Source of the DNA: Thermodesulfobacteriota bacterium
Lineage (GTDB): Bacteria > Desulfobacterota > WTBG01 > CAIYCZ01 > CAIRTM01
NCBI GenBank assembly: GCA_028278025.1
Contig: JANQFE010000049.1
Location: 62,001 to 126,000 of the forward strand
Direction of reading: 5' to 3'
DNA: 64,000 nt
The notes below the pieces were generated by a model. The model was given only the letters and a program-made list of their open reading frames with translations. It had not been told where the DNA came from and made no database searches. The stretch's first letter is position 1; each line of letters opens with the position of its first letter. The position numbers were made by a program, and so were the translations under genes. Shown piece by piece: positions 44,208 to 52,921 of this stretch.

Positions 44208-44401
44208 CTAGTACAGCGTCACATTTGAATTTGTCAGTTTATCGGTGAAGGTCTTTGGTTTTGATCAGCAAGGGCGGTGTGAGCAATTGCCTATACCATA
44301 AGAGACGGTCGTTCAAGCGAGCACATAGCCCGCAGCAATCAACACCAAAGACCCTCACTAAATCATTACCCCCACATTCAAAAGTGCCACCGCGGCGCTA
44401 G
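44208..44401 (+). repeat. CTAG-type palindromic element, copy D
   Basis: 194 bp bounded by CTAG on both sides. The terminal inverted repeats are imperfect (CTAGTACAGCGTCACATTTG against CTAGCGCCGCGGTGGCACTT). Inner arm AAGGTCTTTGGT pairs with ACCAAAGACCCT. Core: CAGCAAGGGCGGTGTGAGC, 32 bases, GCGAGCACATAGCCCGCAGCAATC. It sits between divergent genes. Its left end matches the element end at the very start of the window. Confidence 0.8.
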
Positions 44402-44532
44402 CCGCCATATTGTACTTGAAAACACAGGCTTCTGTAGGCTATAAGTTATGAAGCTCGGCCCTGCCGGAGCAGGTTTCACCCGCAACAGGGCAGGTAAAAG
44501 GTTGATATCGGTTATCAGCAGGTATTAAAAAA

Positions 44533-46788
44533 ATGAGTAAACAGCAGCACACTATTAACGACGGTAAACCTCATAAACGCTACAGTACCTTCGCGGGCGT
44601 TTTCACTCCTACCCTGCTCACGATTCTGGGCGTGATCATGTACCTGCGGCTGGGCTGGGTCGTGGGGAACGCCGGACTTTTCGGCGCCCTGCTGATCGTT
44701 CTGCTCGGCAGCTTTATAACCCTGGCAACCGCCCTCTCGCTTTCATCCATTGCAACCAACACTCATATCGGTGCCGGCGGACCATATGCAATTATAGCAA
44801 AATCGCTGGGCCTGGAAATCGGAGGTAGTGTCGGCATACCCTTGTTCCTGTCCCAGACCCTTGCCGTGGCCATGTATGTGTTTGGATTTCGCGAAGGCTG
44901 GCTTTGCATCTTTCCCCACCATTTACCCCTTGCCGTGGACCTTATGATATTTGTTTGCCTCTTCATCATTACCTATATCAGCACCGGTCTGGCCTTTCGG
45001 GCGCAGTACGTTGTGCTGTTGCTTATCGCAGCATCTCTGGTCGCTGTGTTTGCGAGCGGTTTCGGGCGGGAAGCCGCGCAGCCCGTTATATGGTGGGGCA
45101 CATTCAAAGGCGTAAAGGACTCCGCGTTTTCCGGGAGCTCATTCTGGTATGTTTTTGCGGTTTTTTTCCCCGCCTGCACCGGCATTATGGCCGGCGCAAA
45201 CATGTCCGGGGAACTTAAAAATTCCCGCCGCGCTATTCCTCTGGGAACGCTGTCCGCAATTTGCGTGAGTACCCTGATTTACCTCGCCCTGTGTGTGTGG
45301 CTGGCAACCGTTGCTTCTCCGGATGAATTGATATCAAACTATAACATCATGCTTGACCGCTCATTATCAAGATACGTGGTGCTGGCAGGCATGCTTGGCG
45401 CAACCTTCTCATCGGCCATATCAATCCTGATCGGCTCACCGCGTATTTTGACCGCCATGATAGAGGATGGCCTTTTCCACAAATATAAATGGCTGGCTAA
45501 GCGCTCAGCCACTGGTGAGCCGCGCAAAGCCCTCTTCATCAGCTGTGCAATCGTGTTGCTGGCCCTCATGCTGCGCGATTTAAATATCATCGCTCCGCTC
45601 ATTACAATGTTTTTTCTGATCTCATATGCCACGATTAATGCCGTCATGCTGCTCCAGCAAAAAGTCGGCATGATAAGCTTCCGCCCGACTTTTCGTATCC
45701 CGTTACTTATCCCCTTGTGCGGTTGGGCCGGCTGTGTGGTCACCATGTTTATCATCCAGCCGATATTCAGCCTGATAGCTATAACTATAGTGGCCGTTTT
45801 AATCCCGATACGGTTCACCAAGGACGCCCAGCGCCGCCCGGCTGATGTTCGCAGCGGCCTGTACGTGTCGCTCGCTCATCAGGCCGTAGCACAGATCATC
45901 AAGCTCGAATTAACCACCGAACGGTCCTGGGCACCTTATCTGCTGGTTGCAACGAAATATGCTCCTCACTTTGAAACCCAAATCCCTTTCTTATCCGATC
46001 TTTGCAAATCCGAAGGAGCCGTCAAGCTGCTCGGTCTGGCCGCGGATATACACCAGGTCCCTGAAATTACCCGGGAGACCGAGCAGCTTACTGAATTGAT
46101 GCGTGCTGAAAATGTATTCTCAACCAGTGCTGTTTTGATTGAAGCGGATGAAACAATGATCATACCCAGCATGCTGGCGCTCAAAAGCGCCTTTTTCAAG
46201 CCCAATATAGTATTTGTATGGTGCAGCAAAGACGGGTCGCGGGATGCCATACAGAAAAATTTAATTAATGAAGCCGAATCGCTCCAGGTGGGTGTCATGC
46301 TGTTTTTGCCGTATGACGACAGTGAAGCAATCGATCGTTCCGGCGCTATAAATATCTGGCTTCCCGATCTTGACAGACTGCTGCAATCTACCGGTGGGCA
46401 GAGCAGGGATGGTATCCTGCAATTGCCTGATCTGCTGAAGCTGGACAACATGAACCTGGCAATACTAACCGCCTATCGCCTTTCGCGGGCCTGGCAGTCG
46501 CCACTGAACCTGATCTCCGTAATTGACAGCGACGATGAGCGCCAAAACGCCGAGCAGGTGCATGCAGAGATTATATCCCAGTGCAGGCTGCCGGCCAAAT
46601 TTGCCTGCAGTACCATTCTAACGGGTGCATGCAGAGAATGCCCGGCTGCCGCGCCGAAGGCCGGCTTGCAGCTTTTCAGCATCGGTTCAACACTTGTTGA
46701 TTTTGATCATTTTAGAGAAATTGGAGAGCAAACCGGAACCCCCTGCCTGTTCATGAAAGACTCAGGCCTTGAGGATGCGCTTGTGTGA
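44533..46788 (+). CDS. SLC12-like cation-chloride/amino-acid permease with C-terminal domain
   Basis: 751-residue membrane transporter of the APC superfamily. About 12 spans occupy residues 15-430, beginning FAGVFTPTLLTILGVIMYLRLGWVVGNAGL, the signature of the SLC12 (cation-chloride cotransporter) family, with GAGGPYAIIAKSLG, and MAGANMSGELKNSRRAIPLGT. A soluble C-terminal domain (about 440-751) follows, as in prokaryotic CCC homologues. Likely exchanges or cotransports Na/K/Cl or amino acids. Start ATG at 44533 with a modest AGG site. It stands alone in the + direction next to element D. Confidence 0.85.
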   Translation: MSKQQHTINDGKPHKRYSTFAGVFTPTLLTILGVIMYLRLGWVVGNAGLFGALLIVLLGSFITLATALSLSSIATNTHIGAGGPYAIIAKSLGLEIGGSVGIPLFLSQTLAVAMYVFGFREGWLCIFPHHLPLAVDLMIFVCLFIITYISTGLAFRAQYVVLLLIAASLVAVFASGFGREAAQPVIWWGTFKGVKDSAFSGSSFWYVFAVFFPACTGIMAGANMSGELKNSRRAIPLGTLSAICVSTLIYLALCVWLATVASPDELISNYNIMLDRSLSRYVVLAGMLGATFSSAISILIGSPRILTAMIEDGLFHKYKWLAKRSATGEPRKALFISCAIVLLALMLRDLNIIAPLITMFFLISYATINAVMLLQQKVGMISFRPTFRIPLLIPLCGWAGCVVTMFIIQPIFSLIAITIVAVLIPIRFTKDAQRRPADVRSGLYVSLAHQAVAQIIKLELTTERSWAPYLLVATKYAPHFETQIPFLSDLCKSEGAVKLLGLAADIHQVPEITRETEQLTELMRAENVFSTSAVLIEADETMIIPSMLALKSAFFKPNIVFVWCSKDGSRDAIQKNLINEAESLQVGVMLFLPYDDSEAIDRSGAINIWLPDLDRLLQSTGGQSRDGILQLPDLLKLDNMNLAILTAYRLSRAWQSPLNLISVIDSDDERQNAEQVHAEIISQCRLPAKFACSTILTGACRECPAAAPKAGLQLFSIGSTLVDFDHFREIGEQTGTPCLFMKDSGLEDALV

Positions 46789-46977
46789 AATACGGCAGAA
46801 CGGATGGGGCAAAGCACATTACGCCAATAGAATCCTGGAGTCACACCTCGTCTGATTTTATTAGACCTGTGGATATTTTATATTTGAATTATTAAGATAA
46901 AATAGGCTATATCTTACATATAGTGCTGAATTTCAAAAAACAATATAATCCCAGCAAACAGCATTTTTTACACACGT

Positions 46978-47601
46978 ATGGAAATTTCTCTTCAAGGTGT
47001 TATCGGAAAAATTTTTCTACCCAGTATATTACAGCTTTTGTGTAATGACAAAAAGACCGGGGTCCTGCGGGTCTGGCAAGGGGAAGCCGAGGTCAAGATT
47101 TACCTGCATGAGGGCAATATTGTCTATGCTGTAAGCTCTCAGAAAAATCACCGTCTGGGCTACCTCCTGCGCAAAAAGGGGATTGTATCCTCCCAGGAAC
47201 TGCGGACCTGTCTGAAAACAGCCCAGGAAAGAAAACAGGCCCTGGGAAAAATCCTGGTCGCAAGAGGCATTATAACAAAAAAAAATCTGCAAACATTCAT
47301 GTCTGAGAAAATACAGCTTACGCTTAACAGTCTGTTAACGTGGAAAACAGGACAGTTTGAGTACCTAGAGAAAAATCTTAACCTGACCGGTCATATTATC
47401 ACCCCGCTGCATTCCCTGGAGCTTATTATGGAGGCTTGCCGGAGCGCAGACGAAAAGTCGAAAACAGCAAAAAAAGAATCAATCAATAAAAAAAGGAGCG
47501 GCCAAGAACCGACCCGCAATAAGAAGGCGAAAAAAAGAAAACCAAAAACAATCACCCTTGTCCCTACAGATGAGTTTGATTCATTAATCAAGGAAAAATA
47601 A
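46978..47601 (+). CDS. DUF4388 (PatA-N-like) protein with basic tail
   Basis: 207 residues. The DUF4388 domain occupies about 1-125 (GVIGKIFLPSILQLLCNDKKTGVLRVWQ, read in pieces; GNIVYAVS; LGYLLRKKGIVSSQEL; GKILVARGIITKK; SLLTWKTGQFEY). This domain occurs in signalling proteins of deltaproteobacteria and cyanobacteria. The C-terminal 50 residues are a Lys/Arg-rich tail, possibly binding nucleic acid. Next gene follows after 175 bases with its own promoter. Confidence 0.78.
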   Translation: MEISLQGVIGKIFLPSILQLLCNDKKTGVLRVWQGEAEVKIYLHEGNIVYAVSSQKNHRLGYLLRKKGIVSSQELRTCLKTAQERKQALGKILVARGIITKKNLQTFMSEKIQLTLNSLLTWKTGQFEYLEKNLNLTGHIITPLHSLELIMEACRSADEKSKTAKKESINKKRSGQEPTRNKKAKKRKPKTITLVPTDEFDSLIKEK

Positions 47602-47658
47602 TACGTCTGCTTTACAGCTACCCCGGCTATTACCCGCAGGAACCAGCCATATTTACTA

Positions 47659-47687
47659 TTGACACATCAATGGCACTCCCGTAAATT
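47659..47687 (+). promoter_or_regulatory. Candidate promoter of the 47777 gene
   Basis: TTGACA at 47659-47664, 17-base spacer, TAAATT at 47682-47687. Good -35 and fair -10, about 90 bases before the start codon. Confidence 0.5.
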
Positions 47688-47776
47688 TATAGTTTAAAAT
47701 TGTTTACCTAGCGATCGTATACGTGAGTATGTATTGAAGCCTGGATAATAAGAACCTCTGAAGAAAGGAAATAAAA

Positions 47777-48520
47777 ATGAAAATATTCGACCTGGAACAT
47801 ATCCTGATAGAAAAATTCAGTACGTATATTAACGGGATGGAGGAAATTGCTTCCGGCAAAGAGCCGGCCGGTCAGAAAGATGACCAGAAACTTTTCCTGC
47901 ATGTCTTTGCCGCCGATGAGAAAGCAGACAATCCCTTGAAAAAAATAAGTTTCATGCTGCTGGAAAACGGGATGATTAAGAACAAAGATGATAAAACCCG
48001 GCTGGATCCGGGTGAATTTACGGTTGCCACATTTATTCCGAACGACTCCCTGCCGCTGCCCATGTTCAACATGGAATGCTCCATCCACTTTGAAAAATAC
48101 ATCCAGTGCCGCGCCGAAATTCCGCCTATGTCAACAAATGCCGCTTACCAGGAAGCCTTTTGCAGGCCGGTCCAGGAACTCAGACAGGGGCTGGAGGCTC
48201 TACCGGGCCTATCACCTCAAACAACACTTCCCGGTCTTGAAGAGTACTCATCAGGCGGGCTGCTGGCCGGCCATATCGAGCTGCAGCACAAGGAAACAGT
48301 CCTGCAGTGGTTTTTAGGATATGTTGACCTCTACCTGTCCTTTATAAACAAACGCGACGAGATCCCTGTCTTGCAAGATACTGCGATTATACGTGAAGGT
48401 GTTCAGCGCAAAGCTGCCTTCTGCCGGATGTTCAGCCAGATGACACCGCATATTCTCGGTGACCTGCCGGAACTCTACTCGGATGAGCTGGCGCAAAAAA
48501 TCAGCGGGCTGCTGTTTTAG
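47777..48520 (+). CDS. Bilin-reductase/RCCR-like protein, paralogue of the gene at 63630
   Basis: 247 residues, AGGAAATAAAA-ATG start. The central FIPNDSLPLPMFNMECSIHF, then a PPMSTNAAYQEAFCRPVQELRQ helix, then EEYSSGGLLAGHIEL and WFLGYVDLYLSFINK resemble, in order and spacing, the ferredoxin-dependent bilin reductase/red chlorophyll catabolite reductase fold (LPxF strand, catalytic-strand, SxxxxxxG, FxxYL). Length fits that fold. The gene at 63630 has the same C-terminal half. It may be an FDBR-fold protein of unknown tetrapyrrole substrate, or a non-catalytic relative. It overlaps the convergent gene 48517 by four bases. Confidence 0.45.
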   Translation: MKIFDLEHILIEKFSTYINGMEEIASGKEPAGQKDDQKLFLHVFAADEKADNPLKKISFMLLENGMIKNKDDKTRLDPGEFTVATFIPNDSLPLPMFNMECSIHFEKYIQCRAEIPPMSTNAAYQEAFCRPVQELRQGLEALPGLSPQTTLPGLEEYSSGGLLAGHIELQHKETVLQWFLGYVDLYLSFINKRDEIPVLQDTAIIREGVQRKAAFCRMFSQMTPHILGDLPELYSDELAQKISGLLF

Positions 48521-48720
48521 TTTTCTTCAATATCAACCTTCCATCCGATACGAAACCTGCGATGGCACTGGGGACAGATCAGCATGATCTTCCACGGCCC
48601 CGGTACTGCGGCCTGCTGAAAGGAAACATGAAAACCATCGGTATATTTACATTCAGGGCACGTGTATAGTTCCCCTGCGGGCCGGAGCTGCTCAATTTTT
48701 TCCTGGGTCCCCATCTCCAT
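48517..48720 (-). CDS. Small zinc-ribbon protein
   Basis: 67 residues with two CxxC pairs: CPECKYTDGF and CPQCHRRFRIGW. Likely a zinc finger or rubredoxin-type knuckle; no family name. The stop overlaps that of the 47777 gene by four bases (convergent). Good GGGGA ribosome site. Confidence 0.7.
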   Translation of the reverse strand: MEMGTQEKIEQLRPAGELYTCPECKYTDGFHVSFQQAAVPGPWKIMLICPQCHRRFRIGWKVDIEEN

Positions 48721-48757
48721 GGTACTATCCCCTCAAAAAAATGTTTACAAAATTATT

Positions 48758-49897
48758 TCACTTTTTTTGATGCTTGAACAATTTTAACAGTGCCCCCTCT
48801 CTAAGGTCAACTGCCCCGTGGGGACATACCTCCATACAGCACAGACACTGGATACATTCCTTAGAGTTGATTGCGAACCCGCCCTCACCGGCAGATATAC
48901 AATGCAGCGGGCAGGCTTCAACACAATTATTGCACTGCCGACACAGCTTGGTATCAATACATGGATGGGTGGTCAAAGGCCCTTTAAGGAAACCCAGGAT
49001 GCTTTTAATAAGTCCCTTCATTTCCGTAATTTCAGGAGGAAAGTGAAAGTCATGTGCGGTCACCTTATCAATCGGTTCTCCAAGAACGTTAACAGAGCTG
49101 AGCCGGGCGGTATCATAGTGCTCATTCAGAGCAACTTTCAGGGTAGGAAACCGCTTCGGCGGCAGACCGAGCACTGCAGTTATGACTGCATCCACTGCCA
49201 GAGCATCTGTTCCCGAGATGATTAATCCCAGATCATGGGGGTCCCCGAATCCCGGCCCCTTGCCCTGCATGGCAACAATCCCGTCGGTTATAGACAATAC
49301 AGGGTTAACCAGCGTATACAGGTCCAGCAGCATCTGTGAAAAATAGGCACTGCCTTTGTGTGCCGTGCGCACATGCCATTGGGCCTTGCGTATGCCCGGA
49401 ATGCATCCAAAAACATTTTTTACTGCAAGGGTCAGGAAAGTCAGCCCATGTGTTTTCAGTTTGGGCAGATTTATTATCTTATCAGCTTCCAGCACCACTT
49501 TACCTACTGTAAACTGCTTGAAGCATTTACCCTGCGGGTGCTTGACATCTACCGGCTCAAATTCGACAATCTCTATACCCAGCTCCCGCGCAGCCTCGGC
49601 AACCCCGCACTTCTCAGCCACTTTCAGGGCACTGCCCATCTGAGGACTGTCTCCTATCATGGGCCTGGCGCCGGTTTCCAGTACCAACTGTGCAACGGCT
49701 TTCACAACCGCCGGATGAGTGTTGACACATTTCTCCGGGGATCGACCGACAAGGAAATTCGGTTTAAGCAAAACCCGTTCCCCCGTGCTTACGAAGGAGC
49801 CCATTCCTCCCAACAGGTCAACTCCTTCTTTTACTGCCCGGTAAACCTGGTCGTATGAATAGTCTTGACACTTTTTTATCGATACCTGTGCTCCCAT
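48758..49897 (-). CDS. DUF362 domain protein with C-terminal 2[4Fe-4S] ferredoxin motif
   Basis: 379 residues from ATG 49897 (AAGGAG site); the open frame is longer, reaching 49969. DUF362 core: VSIKKCQDYSYDQVYRAVKEGVDLLGG, LLKPNFLVGRSPEKCVNTHPAVVKA, INLPKLKTH, AVKNVFGCIPGIRKAQWH, ITDGIVAMQGKGPG, then two cluster motifs CRQCNNCVEACPLHCI and CIQCLCCMEVCPHGAVD. This group is common in anaerobes; reported roles include oxygen sensitivity and substrate-CoA or corrinoid-associated reductases, none assigned. Single gene between convergent neighbours. Confidence 0.85.
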   Translation of the reverse strand: MGAQVSIKKCQDYSYDQVYRAVKEGVDLLGGMGSFVSTGERVLLKPNFLVGRSPEKCVNTHPAVVKAVAQLVLETGARPMIGDSPQMGSALKVAEKCGVAEAARELGIEIVEFEPVDVKHPQGKCFKQFTVGKVVLEADKIINLPKLKTHGLTFLTLAVKNVFGCIPGIRKAQWHVRTAHKGSAYFSQMLLDLYTLVNPVLSITDGIVAMQGKGPGFGDPHDLGLIISGTDALAVDAVITAVLGLPPKRFPTLKVALNEHYDTARLSSVNVLGEPIDKVTAHDFHFPPEITEMKGLIKSILGFLKGPLTTHPCIDTKLCRQCNNCVEACPLHCISAGEGGFAINSKECIQCLCCMEVCPHGAVDLREGALLKLFKHQKK

Positions 49898-50000
49898 GGC
49901 ATACTCCTTATAGTAACAATCTAAATGCGAGGGTTTTGCTCCCCGAGTGAGACAATAAAAAAATTGCAATGCAGCCGTAAATCAACGTTATCTCATTCTC

Positions 50001-51245
50001 CTACGTGCTGCGGGCCGCGCAGCGCCCGGCAAGCCAGCCGGTTGAGAAAGCGGCCTGGAGATTATATCCACCCGTATCGGCGTGTACGTTAAGAAGCTCA
50101 CCTGCAAAAAAGAGTCCCTTTGTCAGTCGGGACTCCATTGTCCGGGGGTTGATCTCCCGTGTATCTATGCCTCCCGCCGTTATGATCGCCTCGGCAAACG
50201 GACGGTGCCCGGTCACTTCCAGACGGAAGTCCTTAAGCCATGTGCGCAGGCACCTGCGCTCCTGTGCGGTAATCTGCCGCACCTGACGACTGGGGGCCAC
50301 CCCGGTCATTTCAGTGCAAACCGATATCATCTCTCTGGGCAGCAGCCCCCGCAGAAAGCTGCTGTATTGTTCCCGGCCCCGTGATGCAAAATCTCTCTGA
50401 AGACGCCCTGCCAGTTTTTTCTCATCAAGTGCCGGTTTAAGGTCGATGGAAAGAATTATTTTATGTCCGCCGCGCATGGCATCGACGGCATCACCGCTGA
50501 GGGTGAGGATCGCCGGCCCGCCGACGCCGAATTTCATGAACAGCATCTCTCCGAAAACTTCTTTGCGTTTCCTGTTGTCGACAAGCATGCGCACGCTAAT
50601 ATTGCGCAGGGTGAGCCCTGCCATTTTTTCGGCGGCACTACCCGAGGTTTCCAGAGGAACAAGCGCCGGACGTACAGGTACCGTGTGGTGGCCGGCCTCC
50701 TTTGCAAGCCGGTATCCGTCCCCCGTTGAGCCTGTTGCCGGATATGCTGCACCGCCGGTGGCCAGGATAACTGCATCACAGGCTATTTTCCGCCTGCGGG
50801 ATACAACACCGCTGACACTCCCCCTGCTGATCATCAGCCTCTCAACGCGTGAAGACAGCGTAATCTTTACACCGCACTGCTTAAGCCAGTGCATAAACAC
50901 AGTCACAACATCCTGCGCTCTGCTGCTTGCAGGAAACACACGACCACCCCTTTCCGTTACTAATTCCAGCCCGCGTTCTTTAAAAAAATCCGTAAGCTCG
51001 GTAGTGCAAAAACGGGAAAAAGCCTGACGCAGGAAAGTGCCCGTACTGCTGAAGTGGACTATAAAATCACCGGGGTCGGCAACGTTGGTGATATTGCAGC
51101 GGCCTTTGCCGGTAATGCAGAGCTTACGCCCGGGACCTTTCATCTTTTCAAGCAGAAGAATATCAGCTCCGGCTTCTGCGGCTTGCCCGGCCGCCATCAA
51201 TCCGGCGGCTCCGCCGCCGACCACAACTATTCTGCGTCTAATCAT
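50001..51245 (-). CDS. BaiN/HI0933-family flavoprotein (YhiN-like)
   Basis: 414 residues; ATG at 51245 preferred over a TTG six codons upstream. FAD motif VVVGGGAAGLMAAGQAAEAG, then LLLEKMKGPGRKLCITGKGRCNITN, the family's hallmark, and FSTGWLAGRCA at the end. Family members include the 3-dehydro-bile acid delta-4,6-reductase BaiN and E. coli YhiN; many are steroid or alpha,beta-unsaturated ketone reductases. A third type of hydrophobic-substrate flavoprotein in the window. Single gene. Confidence 0.85.
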   Translation of the reverse strand: MIRRRIVVVGGGAAGLMAAGQAAEAGADILLLEKMKGPGRKLCITGKGRCNITNVADPGDFIVHFSSTGTFLRQAFSRFCTTELTDFFKERGLELVTERGGRVFPASSRAQDVVTVFMHWLKQCGVKITLSSRVERLMISRGSVSGVVSRRRKIACDAVILATGGAAYPATGSTGDGYRLAKEAGHHTVPVRPALVPLETSGSAAEKMAGLTLRNISVRMLVDNRKRKEVFGEMLFMKFGVGGPAILTLSGDAVDAMRGGHKIILSIDLKPALDEKKLAGRLQRDFASRGREQYSSFLRGLLPREMISVCTEMTGVAPSRQVRQITAQERRCLRTWLKDFRLEVTGHRPFAEAIITAGGIDTREINPRTMESRLTKGLFFAGELLNVHADTGGYNLQAAFSTGWLAGRCAARST

Positions 51246-51420
51246 GAATCTGTTGTTGAACAAATTGGTGCAACAATAGAGTAGGTTCCGGGTTTCAGCA
51301 TTATAGGTTTCAGGTTCACCACGATAATCTTGGGGGAACTGTTAGAGTGTTATGTCTTTGTTGGTAATCTACTAAAACAATCCGGCAGTATGCGGCCGAC
51401 AACATATTACAAACAACAAA

Positions 51421-51999
51421 CTATTTCGTTTTAAACTCAACAACCTTACGGGTAAGTTCCAACTCACCCATGCACCTCATATACAGATCAAAAGCTCTGT
51501 TTTCCTTGGATGTCCAGTGTACTTCCATGTTGTGGTCATCAACCCGCTCAAGCATCAGGTCCCAGTTTGTCTTTCTAAGGATTTCGGCCTCTTCTTCATC
51601 TATTATACCTTTTGTCAGGGCCTCTTGTATATCTTCCGCTTCAGGGGGCGGATCAAACACGGCCTTGTGTCCGCCCTGCCAACGATAAATCTGCCATTTG
51701 AGGCTGTCAAAATCATAAAACACTTTGCCGGGCTCTTCTTCTCCGATTTCAATCACGTCGAACCCCTCAGTAGTTGTAGGAATAACTACGGCTTTTTCAC
51801 TGGTGAGCTTGTCAACAACTTTAACAGGGTACCATGCAAAGCCCTCATTACCACACCTGTTGCAAATAAAGAAATTTATCTCATCACGAAATATTTTATC
51901 ATCTGTTGTTTTGTCTTTCCCGATGGTCAACCTTGTCCATATCCTGGCAGAAAAACGCATACCGCATTCGGCACATTCAAGCACGACCTTTTGTTTCAT
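51421..51999 (-). CDS. CpXC-domain zinc-ribbon protein
   Basis: 192 residues. N-terminal CAECGMRFSARIWTRLTIGKDK and ICNRCGNEGFAWYPVKV form the CpXC domain zinc sites (two CxxC). The C-terminal half is acidic and helical (KGIIDEEEAEILRKTNWDLM). Function of the family is not known. AAGGA ribosome site. Confidence 0.65.
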   Translation of the reverse strand: MKQKVVLECAECGMRFSARIWTRLTIGKDKTTDDKIFRDEINFFICNRCGNEGFAWYPVKVVDKLTSEKAVVIPTTTEGFDVIEIGEEEPGKVFYDFDSLKWQIYRWQGGHKAVFDPPPEAEDIQEALTKGIIDEEEAEILRKTNWDLMLERVDDHNMEVHWTSKENRAFDLYMRCMGELELTRKVVEFKTK

Positions 52000-52086
52000 A
52001 TAAAAATCCTTACCTGTTTATTAAAACATATGAGCACGGCTGAGCTCCTAATAGATAGTTATCCCGCTGTAAGTGTTTGTTGTCTG

Positions 52087-52127
52087 GTGTTTAGTGTTTA
52101 GTGTTTAGTATCCCCGCCTCCGGCGGG
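52087..52127. repeat. GTGTTTA heptamers and a CCCGCC/GGCGGG palindrome
   Basis: Three copies of GTGTTTA (52087-52107) adjoin a perfect palindrome CCCGCC-TCC-GGCGGG (52113-52127). The same heptamer run occurs at 18389. The palindrome resembles REP-like units. From 52128 to 52420 no gene was seen. Confidence 0.55.
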
Positions 52128-52428
52128 ATTTGCGCTTCGCCCCAACCAGTATCCAGATTTCTCATTACTCATTATTCTTTATACCATCTTTTTCAATCCG
52201 AATATGCATCATAATATCTTGCATAAATATTTTTTTGCGGTTGATAACAGGAACTATTTATGGACTTTTCAGCATTGTCCAGTAACAGAAAAGGTAAAAA
52301 TGCATATTGTAACATAATAAATGTTTGCAATTATTTACATAATTATTATATTAAATATAAAAATTTTTAATATTAAATCGCTTTTACGGCAAACAAATTC
52401 ACCGGCATCAGTATCAATATGTTTAACC

Positions 52429-52457
52429 TTGACAAACAGATTCTATAACGTTATATA
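52429..52457 (+). promoter_or_regulatory. Promoter of the arsR-permease operon
   Basis: Perfect TTGACA at 52429-52434, 17-base spacer, TATATA at 52452-52457. It is about 70 bases upstream of the ArsR gene and overlaps the operator below at its -10. Confidence 0.75.
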
Positions 52458-52474
52458 TGAACAAATGTTCATAT
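52455..52474 (+). promoter_or_regulatory. ArsR/SmtB-type operator
   Basis: ATATGAACA-AA-TGTTCATAT, a 9-2-9 perfect inverted repeat (52455-52474). It matches the TGAACA-nn-TGTTCA half-site pattern of SmtB/ArsR-type repressors such as CadC, and covers the -10 region, so binding would block transcription until metal releases the protein. Confidence 0.8.
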
Positions 52475-52528
52475 GTTTTAATATTCAACTACACTGTTTG
52501 TATAAACCATAAATGATCAAGCGCTTTT

Positions 52529-52885
52529 ATGAAAACCGGAAATGAGCAGGAAGCCTGTCACGCCCATGATGAACCCGTAGCATCGGTAAAGAAGCAGATG
52601 CGTAACCGCGAGACACTTCTGGACCTGGCAGAGATTTTTAAAGTGCTGGGAGATCATACCCGAGTGCAAATCCTTGATGCCCTGTCACAGTCCGAGCTGT
52701 GTGTCTGCGCCCTGGCAGAACTGCTTAACATGTCGTCCTCAGCCGTATCGCATCAGTTGAGGGTCTTGCGGACTGCAAAAATTGTGAAATTTCGCAAGCA
52801 AGGCAAACACGTCTATTACAGCCTGGATGACCATCATATTGAAAATCTCATGCAGGAAGGTCTTGATCACATACAGCACGGATAG
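52529..52885 (+). CDS. ArsR/SmtB-family metal-responsive repressor
   Basis: 118 residues. Winged helix: LAEIFKVLGDHTRVQILDALSQSELCVCALAELLNMSSSAVSHQLRVLRTAKIVKFRKQGKHVYYSLDD (read in pieces). ELCVCALA carries the alpha-3 metal site typical of CadC/ArsR, and DDHHIENLMQEGLDHIQHG has the His and Asp ligands of the alpha-5 zinc site. Both sites suggest sensing of Zn, Cd, Cu or As. The N-terminus also has a Cys/His-rich CHAHDE. It probably controls itself and the permease 36 bases downstream. Confidence 0.9.
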   Translation: MKTGNEQEACHAHDEPVASVKKQMRNRETLLDLAEIFKVLGDHTRVQILDALSQSELCVCALAELLNMSSSAVSHQLRVLRTAKIVKFRKQGKHVYYSLDDHHIENLMQEGLDHIQHG

Positions 52886-52921
52886 CGCTTGCAATTGCAC
52901 ATACTTTGTATAGGAATTTTT

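Noticed and set aside
52321-52512. Plus-strand frame of 63 residues before the ArsR gene
   Set aside because: AT-rich sequence with a low-complexity Ile/Asn-rich translation, overlaps the promoter and operator.
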